From positions 5,959-69,958 of the forward strand of contig JANRKN010000037.1 of assembly GCA_033763435.1 (NCBI GenBank): a stretch of 64,000 bases of DNA. Reading direction: 5' to 3'. Each line of letters begins with the position of its first letter. Position 1 is the stretch's first letter. The position numbers and the translations under genes are program-made. Source of the stretch: JANRKN01 sp033763435 (GTDB taxonomy: Bacteria; Planctomycetota; Phycisphaerae; Phycisphaerales; UBA1924). Under the pieces are notes generated by a model. That model saw nothing but the letters and a program-made list of their open reading frames with translations, searched no databases and had not been told where the DNA came from. Shown here piece by piece: positions 37,789-45,888 of this stretch.

Positions 37789-38616
37789 ATGACCGCGCCC
37801 ATGACGACGCCCCCCCACGCGACCAGCCCAGGCGCCTCGCGCATGCCCAAGCTCCGCGCGTTCGTTGACGGCGCGCCCTTCACCAAGTTCATCCTCGCCG
37901 TCATCGTCACCAACGCCGTCGTCATCGGCCTGGAGACCTATCACGCCTCGCCCGTGTGGGCAATCGTCAACCAGATCTGCCTGGCGATCTACATCGTCGA
38001 GATCGTCCTCAAGTTCCTTGCGCGTGATTCGGTCCGCGCGTTCTTCTCCGATGGCTGGAACCTCTTCGACCTGGCCATCATCATCGCCGCGTTCCTGCCC
38101 GACGTGGGCGAGCTCGGCACCGTCGCGCGCATCCTCCGCGTCTTCCGCGTGCTCAGGCTCGTCCGCACCATCCCCGAGCTCCGGCTCATCGTCTCGGTCC
38201 TCGTCCGCTCGGTCGTCTCGATGAAGTACATCGGGCTGCTGGCCGTCATCTTCTTCTACGTGTTCGCCGTCATCGGCGTGAAGGTCCTCGGCCCGCACCA
38301 GCCCGAGTTCCGCGACCTCCACACCGCCCTGTTCACCCTCTTCCGTGTGCTCACTCAGGACAACTGGGCCGAACTGGTCTACACAGGCCAGGAGCACGTC
38401 GGCTGGTACGCCACCGCCTACCACACCGGCTGGATCATCCTCGCGACGTTCATCCTCGTGAACCTCGTCGTCGGCGCGATCATCAACAACTACCAGGAAG
38501 TCCAGCAGATCGAGCAGCGCAAGCTCAAACCCCTCGACACCTCCGACCGCCGGCTCGAAGAACTGATCGCGGAAGTGCAGGAGATCCTCCGCGCCCGCCA
38601 CGGCCGGGGATCCTGA
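37789..38616 (+). CDS. Voltage-gated cation channel of the bacterial NaChBac type
   Basis: 275 residues, six membrane segments and one pore loop, the size of a single-domain bacterial voltage-gated sodium channel. S1 is FILAVIVTNAVVIGLET, S2 LAIYIVEIVLKFLARDS, S3 NLFDLAIIIAAFL, S4 carries Arg114, 117, 120, 123 and 126 at every third position, S5 IGLLAVIFFYVFAVIGV and S6 GWIILATFILVNLVVGAIINN. The selectivity filter reads TQDNWAE (189-195), whereas NavAb and NaChBac have TLESW. The C-terminus forms an amphipathic coiled-coil helix (QIEQRKLKPLD to VQEILRARH) as in family members. Homotetramer in the plasma membrane. Whether it prefers Na+ or Ca2+ is open. Confidence 0.9.
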   Translation: MTAPMTTPPHATSPGASRMPKLRAFVDGAPFTKFILAVIVTNAVVIGLETYHASPVWAIVNQICLAIYIVEIVLKFLARDSVRAFFSDGWNLFDLAIIIAAFLPDVGELGTVARILRVFRVLRLVRTIPELRLIVSVLVRSVVSMKYIGLLAVIFFYVFAVIGVKVLGPHQPEFRDLHTALFTLFRVLTQDNWAELVYTGQEHVGWYATAYHTGWIILATFILVNLVVGAIINNYQEVQQIEQRKLKPLDTSDRRLEELIAEVQEILRARHGRGS

Positions 38617-38651
38617 ACCGCTCTCATCCCTCATCTCCGGAGAACACTGCC

Positions 38652-39164
38652 ATGCCCAAGGACAAGAAGAGCAAGAAGGACAAAAAAGCCCTGAAAAAGG
38701 CCCACAAGAAGGCCAGCCCCCCCAAGGTCAAGCCCGGCAAGAAGAAGGACAAGCTCGCGCCCACGCCCGTCACCACCGGCAAGGGCGCCTCGCCCGTCGA
38801 GATCGGCGCCGACTTCGTCGCGATGTTCAACCGAGGCGAGTGGCAGCAGATCGAAGACAAGTACTACGACAAGAAGCTTGTCTCGATCGAGGGCCTGGGC
38901 GTCAACCTCGCCTGGCACGGGCGCAAGGCCGTCCGCGCCAAGAGCGAGGCCTGGATGGCCGACCACCAGATCCATGGCGCCTCCGCCGAGGGCCCCTTCG
39001 TCGGCTCCACCGGCTTTGCCGTGCGCTTCAAGATGGACGTCGAAAACAAGGCCGCGGGCACCCGCGAGATCATGGACGAAGTCGCCGTCTACACGGTGCT
39101 CAAGGGCAAGGTCGTCCGCGAAGAGTTCATGTACTTCGCCCCCGGCGCCCCCGCCAAGGGCTGA
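38652..39164 (+). CDS. NTF2/SnoaL-like domain protein with a lysine-rich N-terminal tail
   Basis: 170 residues. The first 37 are almost all Lys, Ala, Pro and Asp/Ser (KDKKSKKDKKALKKAHKKA and so on), a disordered basic tail. From about 47 there is an NTF2-like fold: SPVEIGADFVAMFNRGEWQQIEDKYYDKKLVSIEG, then strands with WHGRKAVRAKSEAW and EVAVYTVLKGKVVREEFMYF. The SnoaL-like family includes hydrolases, cyclases and binding proteins; no catalytic residue set is obvious, so no reaction is proposed. The basic tail may bind nucleic acid or a polyanion. Confidence 0.68.
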   Translation: MPKDKKSKKDKKALKKAHKKASPPKVKPGKKKDKLAPTPVTTGKGASPVEIGADFVAMFNRGEWQQIEDKYYDKKLVSIEGLGVNLAWHGRKAVRAKSEAWMADHQIHGASAEGPFVGSTGFAVRFKMDVENKAAGTREIMDEVAVYTVLKGKVVREEFMYFAPGAPAKG

Positions 39165-39215
39165 TCCGCCGCGGCATCCCCGCGCCGCACACGGCCCATC
39201 CTTGACCGAAAACAC

Positions 39216-39250
39216 AAGGCCCCCGGGACACACCATCCCGGGGGCCTTCG
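39216..39250 (+). terminator. Rho-independent terminator after the NTF2-like gene
   Basis: Perfect 13-base-pair stem aaggcccccggga/tcccgggggcctt with a seven-base loop; the U-tract is only tt. Confidence 0.75.
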
Positions 39251-39459
39251 CATTCCAGGAAGTTCCCCGCCCTGCCCTCCCTCCCGGGGCCTCTCCGGCG
39301 CGGGTTCCTATAGTCTCAACCCGGGCTTCCGGGGCTGGGGCCGGGCCTGTGCGTCGGGCTGCGGGCTGGTTCAGTTCCGTGGGGTTCGGTCGGGAGCGGT
39401 TTGGGCGGCGGGCGTGGTTCCTGCGGTTCTCGGCGGTGGGCGGAAGAAAGGTGCGAAGC

Positions 39460-41037
39460 GTGGCAGAGCGTCACTTTGATGTCGTGGTCATCGGCGGCGG
39501 GCCCGGCGGCTATGTCGGGGCGATCCGGGCGGCGCAGCTCGGCTTCAAAACGGCCGTCATCGAACGCGCCAAGCTCGGAGGCGTCTGCCTCAACTGGGGC
39601 TGCATCCCCTCCAAGGCCCTCCTCTCCAACGCCGAGCTCTACGAAAAGCTCCACGACCGCGAGTCCTGGGGCCTGAAGATCTCCGGCGAGATCGGCTTTG
39701 ACTGGTCCAAGGTCATCACCCGCTCGCGCGATGTCGCCTCGAAACTCAACAAGGGCGTTGAGTTTCTGATGAAGAAGAACAAGATCGAGCACATCACCGC
39801 CTCGGCCAAGATCGTCTCGGCCGCCAAGGGCACCCAGCCCGCCCGCGTCGAGCTCTTTGACTGCCAGGTCAACGAAGAGCGCACCGACTCGCCCATCACC
39901 CCCGCCGGCAAGGCCCGCGAGACGATCACCGCCTCGCACGTCATCATCGCCACCGGCTCGGTCGCGCGCGATCTGCCCTTTGCCAAGTTCGACAACGACA
40001 AAGTCTGGGGCGCGCGCGAGGCCATGTACAACAAGTCGCAGCCCAAGAGCCTCATCGTCATCGGCGCGGGCGCGATCGGCATGGAATTCGGCTACTTCTA
40101 TCACACCTTCGGCACGAAGGTCACCGTGATCGAAATGCAGCCGCGGATCCTGCCCGTCGAGGATGACGACGCGTCCGCCGCCGTCGACAAGGTCTTCCGC
40201 AAGCACGGCATGGACATCCGCACCTCGACCACCACGCTGGGCATCGAGAAGACCGCCTCGGGCGTCAAGGTCACCGTCGCCCCCGTCATCACCGGGCCCG
40301 ACGGCAAGCCCAAGGGCGACGAGTCCAAGAAGGAAACCCTCGAGGCCGAGAAGGTCCTGCTCGCGATCGGTGTCAAGGGCCGCTTCGATGGCCTCTTCGA
40401 CGCTTCACTGGGCCTCGACACCTGGCGCGACCACATCAAGACCGACTTCGTCCCCCAGGGCTGGAACGGCCCGGGCACCGGCACCGTCAACGAAGCCATC
40501 GACTACAAGACCAACCTCCCGGGCATCTACGCCATCGGTGACGTCATCGGCCCGCCCTGGCTCGCCCACGTCGCGGGCGAGGAAGCGATCCTGTGCGTCG
40601 AGCGCATCGCCTGGCGCGCCAAGAAGCTCCACCACGAACCGCTCCCCATGGACTACTCGGTCATCCCGGGCTGCACGTACTGCCACCCGCAGATCGCCAG
40701 CGTCGGCTTCACCGAGCGCGCCCTCAAGGAGCGCGGCATGGTCAAGGGCAAGGACTACCAGACCGGCACCTTCAACTTCAGCGCGCTGGGCAAGGCCATC
40801 GCCACGCGCAACACCGACGGCTTCGTCAAGATCATCCGGGGCCTGCCCCGCGGTGAGATCCTCGGCGCCCACATCGTCGGTGACCAGGCGACCGAACTGA
40901 TCGCCGAGCTCTCCCTCGCGCGCCGGCTCGAAGCCACGAGCGAAGAACTCATCGCGACCGTGCACGCCCACCCGACCATGCACGAATCGATCCACGAGGC
41001 GGCGCTCGCCTCCGAAGGCCGCGTGATCAACTCGTAA
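39460..41037 (+). CDS. lpd: Dihydrolipoyl dehydrogenase
   Basis: 525 residues from the GTG at 39460, seven bases after gaaagg. The flavoenzyme regenerates lipoamide in the 2-oxoacid dehydrogenase or glycine-cleavage complexes, reducing NAD+. FAD site FDVVVIGGGPGGYVGAIRAAQLG; redox-active disulfide Cys43-Cys48 in GGVCLNWGCIPSKALL; NAD site VIGAGAIGMEFGYFYHTFG; catalytic His504 and Glu509 in HPTMHE. It is longer than usual (about 470) because of insertions in the FAD and NAD domains (for example VNEERTDSPITPAGKARE and GPDGKPKGDESKKE). No E1 or E2 gene is adjacent. A terminator follows. Confidence 0.95.
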   Translation: MAERHFDVVVIGGGPGGYVGAIRAAQLGFKTAVIERAKLGGVCLNWGCIPSKALLSNAELYEKLHDRESWGLKISGEIGFDWSKVITRSRDVASKLNKGVEFLMKKNKIEHITASAKIVSAAKGTQPARVELFDCQVNEERTDSPITPAGKARETITASHVIIATGSVARDLPFAKFDNDKVWGAREAMYNKSQPKSLIVIGAGAIGMEFGYFYHTFGTKVTVIEMQPRILPVEDDDASAAVDKVFRKHGMDIRTSTTTLGIEKTASGVKVTVAPVITGPDGKPKGDESKKETLEAEKVLLAIGVKGRFDGLFDASLGLDTWRDHIKTDFVPQGWNGPGTGTVNEAIDYKTNLPGIYAIGDVIGPPWLAHVAGEEAILCVERIAWRAKKLHHEPLPMDYSVIPGCTYCHPQIASVGFTERALKERGMVKGKDYQTGTFNFSALGKAIATRNTDGFVKIIRGLPRGEILGAHIVGDQATELIAELSLARRLEATSEELIATVHAHPTMHESIHEAALASEGRVINS

Positions 41038-41074
41038 CGCCTCAGGCCGCGACGAGATCCCTTCCGCACCTCCG

Positions 41075-41109
41075 CCCCCGGGCCCTTCGGCTCGGGGGTT
41101 TTCGTTTTT
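41075..41109 (+). terminator. Rho-independent terminator after lpd
   Basis: 10-base-pair stem cccccgggcc/ggctcggggg (one G-U pair) with a four-base loop and ttttcgttttt after it. Confidence 0.85.
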
Positions 41110-41111
41110 GG

Positions 41112-41140
41112 TTGATTCGGGCCGGTGTTTCCCGCATACT
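41112..41140 (+). promoter_or_regulatory. Candidate promoter for the large secreted protein gene
   Basis: TTGATT and CATACT with a 17-base spacer, 30-odd bases before the ggaggt that precedes the GTG at 41176. Confidence 0.35.
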
Positions 41141-41175
41141 GCCCATGGCAAGCCCACAGGGCGCGGAGGTTGTGC

Positions 41176-44085
41176 GTGCGGACCAACATTGCGGACGGTG
41201 AGCGGACCTCGGCAGCATCTCGTCGCGGGTGGGCGGGTCGGAGTTTGGCAGGCCTGACTCTGGCGGGCGTGCTCGCCCTCTCGGCGGGCCTTGCCCACGC
41301 GCAGGTGACCCGGTCGTGGAACAACCCCTCCGGGGGCGCCGCGTCCAACACGCTCAACTGGCTGCCCATCGGCCTGCCCGCTCAGCAGGACGCGCTGGTG
41401 TACAACCTCAACGCGACCTATTCCGTGCTCTTCGACCCCGCCGTGCCGGTCGTCCGCGCCCAGACCTTCCGCCGGGGCACCGTCTCGCTCCAGATCGCCC
41501 TGAACCACAACACCTTCGACGAGTTCACCATCGGCCAGCTCGCGGGCGATGTCGCCGAGGCGCGTCTCACCCAAGGCCAGCTTGACACCCAGGACCTGAT
41601 CCTCGGCCTGAACTCCGGCTCCTCGGGCACGCTCCGACTCCTAGGCCCGTCAACCTCCGACGCGCAGGTTGTCCGCGTCGGCATCGCAGGCGCGGGCACC
41701 CTTGAACTTCAGCCCGGAGCGAGGCTCACCAGCACCTCGACACTCAGCGTCGGCGAGCAGGCCTCGGCCGTCGGCAGCGCGCTCATCACCGGCGCCACCA
41801 GCCAGCTCTCGGCCTCGGCCCTGAGCATCGGCCCAGCCGGTTCGGGCACCCTCACCATCGGCTCGGGCCCCGCCGACACGCCCGCCGTTCTGACCACGGG
41901 CGTTTCCTCGATCGCCCCCAACGCCACCGGCCTCGGGGAGATCGTGCTTCACGGAGGCTCGCTCCAGCTGGGCACCCTTCGCATCGCCCGCAACACCTCC
42001 GCCGCCGGCGCAGGCACAGGCGAGCTTGACGTCCGCGGCGGGCAGGTCGCCGCCGCCGTGATCGACGTCGGCGATGACCAGAGCGGCTCGGGCATCCTCC
42101 GCGTCTCGGGCGGGCGCGTTGATGTCGGACAGCTCAGCATCTTCGGCTCGCCCACCCGCGGTCAGCTTCTGCTCAGCGGAGGCGAAGTGGCTGTCACGGG
42201 CGCGCTCACCGTCAACGGCGCGCTCACCACCACCGGCGGGCGGCTTGTCCTCGCCGATCAATCCCTGAACCTCGTCACCACCAATCTCACCCTCGCCGGC
42301 GGCGAAGTCTCCGTTCAGCAGGGCTCCACCCTCGAGGTCTCGGGCGACCTCCGCCTCACCGTCGAAGGCGCCGACCTCAACCTCGCCGGCACCGGCACCG
42401 TGCTCAACACCGACGAACTCGTCAACGAAAACTCCGCCAGCGCACCCAACCTCTCCACCATCCGCGTCGAGTCGGGCGCGCAGGCCTTCGTCCGCAGGCT
42501 CCGCATCCTCAGCGGCTTGGGCGACGATGGCCTGAGCATCAGCAACGCCACCGTCGAAGTCGCCGAGGACGTCGAGGCCGTCAACAGCGCCCTGCGCGTC
42601 GGCGTCGGGGGCGTCCTCCGCGCCGCGTCGGTCTCACTCCGCGAAGGCTCAACATCCAGCATCGACGGCATCCTCTCCATCACCGGCCCGATCACCCTCA
42701 ACAACTCCACCATCAACTCCTCAGGCCCCGTCACCAGCACGCTCCTGGAATCCACCGCCACCGGCGCCGTCACCGGCCTGGTCTCGACCATCAGCCGCTT
42801 CTCTGTCGGCGCCCCGCTCCGCTTCAGCGGGCCCCAGACCCTCCGTCTCACCCCCGGCGGTGTCTCCACCGTCATCGGCGACCAGTCCAACCCCACCGGC
42901 GTGCGCCTGGCCTGCGACCACGTCGAGATCCTCGGCCCAGGCGGCAACCCCCCGGGCACCCTGGACCTCCGCGACCAGAGCGAGATCGAACTGGGCACCA
43001 CCGCCCCGGCCTCCTCCGTCACCATCCGCCTTGTCACGCTCCGCTCGCTGATCAATCTCTCCAACAGCTTCCGCGTCTTTGCGGGCTCTCTCGCGCTGGG
43101 CAACGCCGACATCCAGCACCCCATGTTCCTCACGCGCGCGGCCTCGGTCAGCATCGAGGGCTCGGTGTCGCTCCGCTCGCTGCTGGGCCAGCCCGGCCTC
43201 ACCATCACCCGCGTCGCAGGGCCCGTCGCGCCGTCCATCACCGTCCAAGGCGATTTCCTCGGCTCGGGCTCCACGCAGGTTCCGATCACCGTCAATCCCT
43301 CGGGCGAGTTCTTCGCCTCGGGCAACTGGTCCTTCACCAACAGCTCGGGCCTCACCACCCCCAGCCTCCGCACCACGGTGCCCGGCGTCTCGATCGATCT
43401 CAGCGCACCCTCCCAGCTCGGCGCTGTTCAAGGCCCAGGCCCGCTGACGATCACCAACACCGCCGGCGTCACCCTCGACTCCATCTTCACCACCGGCCTC
43501 CTGCAGGCCGCGAGCCTGTCCGTCTCCTCGCGCGTCGACCCCGCGGGCACCGGCATCGGCGCCCTCACCTTCCGCGTGCCCGGCGCCCTCAACACCGGCG
43601 CCAATCTCCGGCTCGTCTTCGACTTCACGCCCACGCAGACCGACCAGATGCTCATCGACTGCACGCTCTGGCCCTTCTCGGGCATCGTCGAGGTCCGCGG
43701 GCCCGACCCCAGCGCCTGGGGCGGCGATTCGTTCGAGCGCGAGCTGGTCGCGCTCGCGCCGGGCGCGACCGAACCGCCCCGCATCGGCCAGATCAGCCAG
43801 GCCATCCTCCCGCCGACCGCCGTCGGTTCACTCCGCGTCGAAGACCGCGGCGCGCGCATCGTGCTCGTCTGGTGCCGCTCCGACTTTGACCGCTCGGGCT
43901 TTGTCGATTCCGACGACTTCGTGAGCTATCTCGCCGCCTTTACCCGCGGGTGCGTCGCGACCGGCGAGGGCCCCTTCGGTCCCGACCCCGCCTGCGAACG
44001 CACGGCCGACTTTGACGCGAGCGGCTTTGTCGACTCCGACGACTTCGTCGCGTTTGTCGCTTCCTATCAGGCGGGTTGCCCCTGA
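41176..44085 (+). CDS. Large secreted beta-helical protein with C-terminal dockerin-like EF-hand tail
   Basis: 969 residues from a GTG at 41176, seven bases after ggagg. A long signal peptide (SLAGLTLAGVLALSAGLAHAQ) is followed by about 800 residues of strand-turn repeats rich in Gly, Ser, Thr and Val (patterns such as GTLTIGSG, GELDVRGGQV, GILRVSGGRV, GQLLLSGGEV), the look of a right-handed beta-helix or autotransporter-associated repeat. The last 70 residues hold two copies of D-x-D-x-S-GFVDSDDFV-x-x-hydrophobic segments separated by Cys-containing linkers, typical of dockerin/calcium-binding EF-hand-like tails. The same tail ends the 607-residue protein at 45889. Likely extracellular or surface-attached; partner unknown. 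Confidence 0.8.
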   Translation: MRTNIADGERTSAASRRGWAGRSLAGLTLAGVLALSAGLAHAQVTRSWNNPSGGAASNTLNWLPIGLPAQQDALVYNLNATYSVLFDPAVPVVRAQTFRRGTVSLQIALNHNTFDEFTIGQLAGDVAEARLTQGQLDTQDLILGLNSGSSGTLRLLGPSTSDAQVVRVGIAGAGTLELQPGARLTSTSTLSVGEQASAVGSALITGATSQLSASALSIGPAGSGTLTIGSGPADTPAVLTTGVSSIAPNATGLGEIVLHGGSLQLGTLRIARNTSAAGAGTGELDVRGGQVAAAVIDVGDDQSGSGILRVSGGRVDVGQLSIFGSPTRGQLLLSGGEVAVTGALTVNGALTTTGGRLVLADQSLNLVTTNLTLAGGEVSVQQGSTLEVSGDLRLTVEGADLNLAGTGTVLNTDELVNENSASAPNLSTIRVESGAQAFVRRLRILSGLGDDGLSISNATVEVAEDVEAVNSALRVGVGGVLRAASVSLREGSTSSIDGILSITGPITLNNSTINSSGPVTSTLLESTATGAVTGLVSTISRFSVGAPLRFSGPQTLRLTPGGVSTVIGDQSNPTGVRLACDHVEILGPGGNPPGTLDLRDQSEIELGTTAPASSVTIRLVTLRSLINLSNSFRVFAGSLALGNADIQHPMFLTRAASVSIEGSVSLRSLLGQPGLTITRVAGPVAPSITVQGDFLGSGSTQVPITVNPSGEFFASGNWSFTNSSGLTTPSLRTTVPGVSIDLSAPSQLGAVQGPGPLTITNTAGVTLDSIFTTGLLQAASLSVSSRVDPAGTGIGALTFRVPGALNTGANLRLVFDFTPTQTDQMLIDCTLWPFSGIVEVRGPDPSAWGGDSFERELVALAPGATEPPRIGQISQAILPPTAVGSLRVEDRGARIVLVWCRSDFDRSGFVDSDDFVSYLAAFTRGCVATGEGPFGPDPACERTADFDASGFVDSDDFVAFVASYQAGCP

Positions 44086-44095
44086 ACGCCGCGCG

Positions 44096-44101
44096 TACCA
44101 T
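44096..44101 (+). promoter_or_regulatory. TACCAT -10-like box before the OsmC gene
   Basis: GTACCAT is five bases before the ATG at 44107 with no Shine-Dalgarno; only 21 bases separate this gene from the previous stop. Confidence 0.45.
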
Positions 44102-44106
44102 CGCCC

Positions 44107-44514
44107 ATGGTTGAAATCCGCGTCGCGTACTCCGGCAACAAGAAGTGTGAGCTGCACCATCCCGAGGGCGCCGTGCTGCGCACCGACGCGCCCAAGGACA
44201 TCGGGGGCGATGCCTCGGCCTTCAGCCCGACCGACCTGGTCGGCGCCGGGCTCGCGTCGTGCATCCTCACGACCATCGCGATGTACGCTGAGCGCAACGG
44301 TCTGAGCGTCGCGGGCGCGACCGCGCGGGTCGAGAAGCACATGTCCACGCCTCCCGCGCCCCGCCGCATCGCGCGCCTGCCCGTCCGCGTCACGCTCCCC
44401 GCGAGCGTCCCCGCCGAGTGGCGCGAGAAGCTCGAGAAGGTCGGGCACGCCTGCCCCGTCCACGCCTCGCTCCACCCCGAGGTCGATGCCCCCATCCTCT
44501 ACGAGTACCGCTGA
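44107..44514 (+). CDS. OsmC/Ohr family peroxiredoxin-like protein
   Basis: 135 residues. Two conserved cysteines, Cys52 in GLASCILTT and Cys116 in HACPVHASL, form the thiol pair that reduces organic hydroperoxides in OsmC proteins, using lipoyl or other thiols. The family strands and SPTDLVGAGLASC helix are intact. The sequence resembles the YhfA/OsmC subgroup rather than Ohr. It probably protects the cytoplasm from peroxide. It has no ribosome binding site but a TACCAT box just upstream, and it lies between two secreted-protein genes with which it has no obvious functional link. Confidence 0.88.
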   Translation: MVEIRVAYSGNKKCELHHPEGAVLRTDAPKDIGGDASAFSPTDLVGAGLASCILTTIAMYAERNGLSVAGATARVEKHMSTPPAPRRIARLPVRVTLPASVPAEWREKLEKVGHACPVHASLHPEVDAPILYEYR

Positions 44515-44748
44515 CCGCGCCCGGCACAGGCATCCCACAGTCCAGCCGGTCGATTGTGAAGGCCAGGCTCAGATTGCGCACGAGCGCTGAAAGTCGCTGG
44601 AAGCGCGTAAGGTCGTGTCCTTCAACGCATACCGGACTCCGCTGGTCGGGCATCTTCACACAGTCTTGACGCGGGCTTGACATGGAAAGAACCCGTCCGG
44701 CGCGCGGCCCAACTAGCGTTGACCCTCTGTGTTCTGAGGGTTCCACAC

Positions 44749-45798
44749 ATGGCGATGTCGTCCAACGCGGTCCGCGTCTCGCGCGGCTTCACGCTCATCG
44801 AGCTGCTCGTCGTCATCGCGATCATCGCGCTGCTGATCGGCATCCTGCTGCCCTCGCTCGGCGCAGCCCGCGAGACTGCCCGTCAGACCGTCTGCGGCAA
44901 CAACCTCCGACAGCTCGCCGCCGCGAGCCTCGCCTACGCCAACTCCAACAACGGCACCTACTGCTCCGGCCCCTTCGACAACCGCGTCCTCCGCAACTAT
45001 GGCCCCATCGACCGCTTCGGGTGGGTCGCCGACATGGTCAACGGCGAGTACGCCAACCCCGGCAAGCTCCTCTGCCCCTCCAACCCCGCCCGCTTCTCCA
45101 ACCGCGTGGGCGACCGCCTCACCGACAACGGCCAGATCAAGCCCTTCACCCTTGAAGAGGCCTGGAACCTCATCGACCGCGGCTTCAACACCAACTACTG
45201 CCAGAACTGGCAGATGGCCCACACCGCCATGCGCTCGGGCACCGTCCCGGGCTCGACCGACCCCGAGCGCGTGATCACGATCGACATGGCCTCGATCGAC
45301 ACCGGCACGCCGCGCGTCCTCAACTCCCGCGTCGTCGGCCCGCTCAACGAGCGCTTCCTGGGCAACGTCTCCACGCTCGACAAGGTCATTCTCTTCGGCG
45401 ACGCCACCGTCTGGAACAACAACAACGACGACTTCGTCAACTACCGCGGCCAGCGCTACGAGGGCGCCAAGGCCGTCAGCGACGGACCCACCGCCGCGAT
45501 CTCGCGCTCCTCGGGCACGGTCTGGGGCCGGCAGAAGTTCGACCGCTTCGGGCCCGTCCACGGCAAGGGCCCCCGCGCCGCCGACCCCGCCGGCAACGTC
45601 ACGCACGATCGCTACCGCGGCAACCTCGCCTTCGCCGACGGCTCGGTCAAGGTCTTCACCGACGACCGCGTCCGCGACGGCTACTTCGGCTCCCGCAACG
45701 CCGACATCGGCAACTCCGGCTTCCGCGGCCTCGTCTACGACGAGCTCGAAGGCAAGGTCTACGGCGGCGTCCTGGGCGCCGACGGCCTCAAGCAGTAA
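44749..45798 (+). CDS. Type II secretion-like pseudopilin with H-X9-DG-type C-terminus
   Basis: 349 residues from the ATG at 44749, eight bases after gaggg. The prepilin signal is RG-FTLIELLVVIAIIALLIGILLPSLG with cleavage expected after Gly13; the Glu at +5 is kept. After a linker with many Asn and Arg residues, the C-terminus has the signature GNLAFADGSVKVF, as in DUF1559/pilin-like proteins that are abundant in planctomycetes and whose function is not established. Cys residues are few (four), mostly before residue 130. Candidate pseudopilin or structural fibre protein. Confidence 0.88.
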   Translation: MAMSSNAVRVSRGFTLIELLVVIAIIALLIGILLPSLGAARETARQTVCGNNLRQLAAASLAYANSNNGTYCSGPFDNRVLRNYGPIDRFGWVADMVNGEYANPGKLLCPSNPARFSNRVGDRLTDNGQIKPFTLEEAWNLIDRGFNTNYCQNWQMAHTAMRSGTVPGSTDPERVITIDMASIDTGTPRVLNSRVVGPLNERFLGNVSTLDKVILFGDATVWNNNNDDFVNYRGQRYEGAKAVSDGPTAAISRSSGTVWGRQKFDRFGPVHGKGPRAADPAGNVTHDRYRGNLAFADGSVKVFTDDRVRDGYFGSRNADIGNSGFRGLVYDELEGKVYGGVLGADGLKQ

Positions 45799-45888
45799 CC
45801 CGCTCAGTTCTTCGCCCGCCGAGATGGGACGGGCGTGTGTCGGTTCAACGATTTCATCACGGTGTGTTTCTCAGAGGGAGGTCTGTGT

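Noticed and set aside
44515..44748. TTGACA (44677-44682) as a -35 box for the pseudopilin gene
   Set aside because: No acceptable -10 hexamer lies 16 to 18 bases downstream, so it was not called as a promoter.
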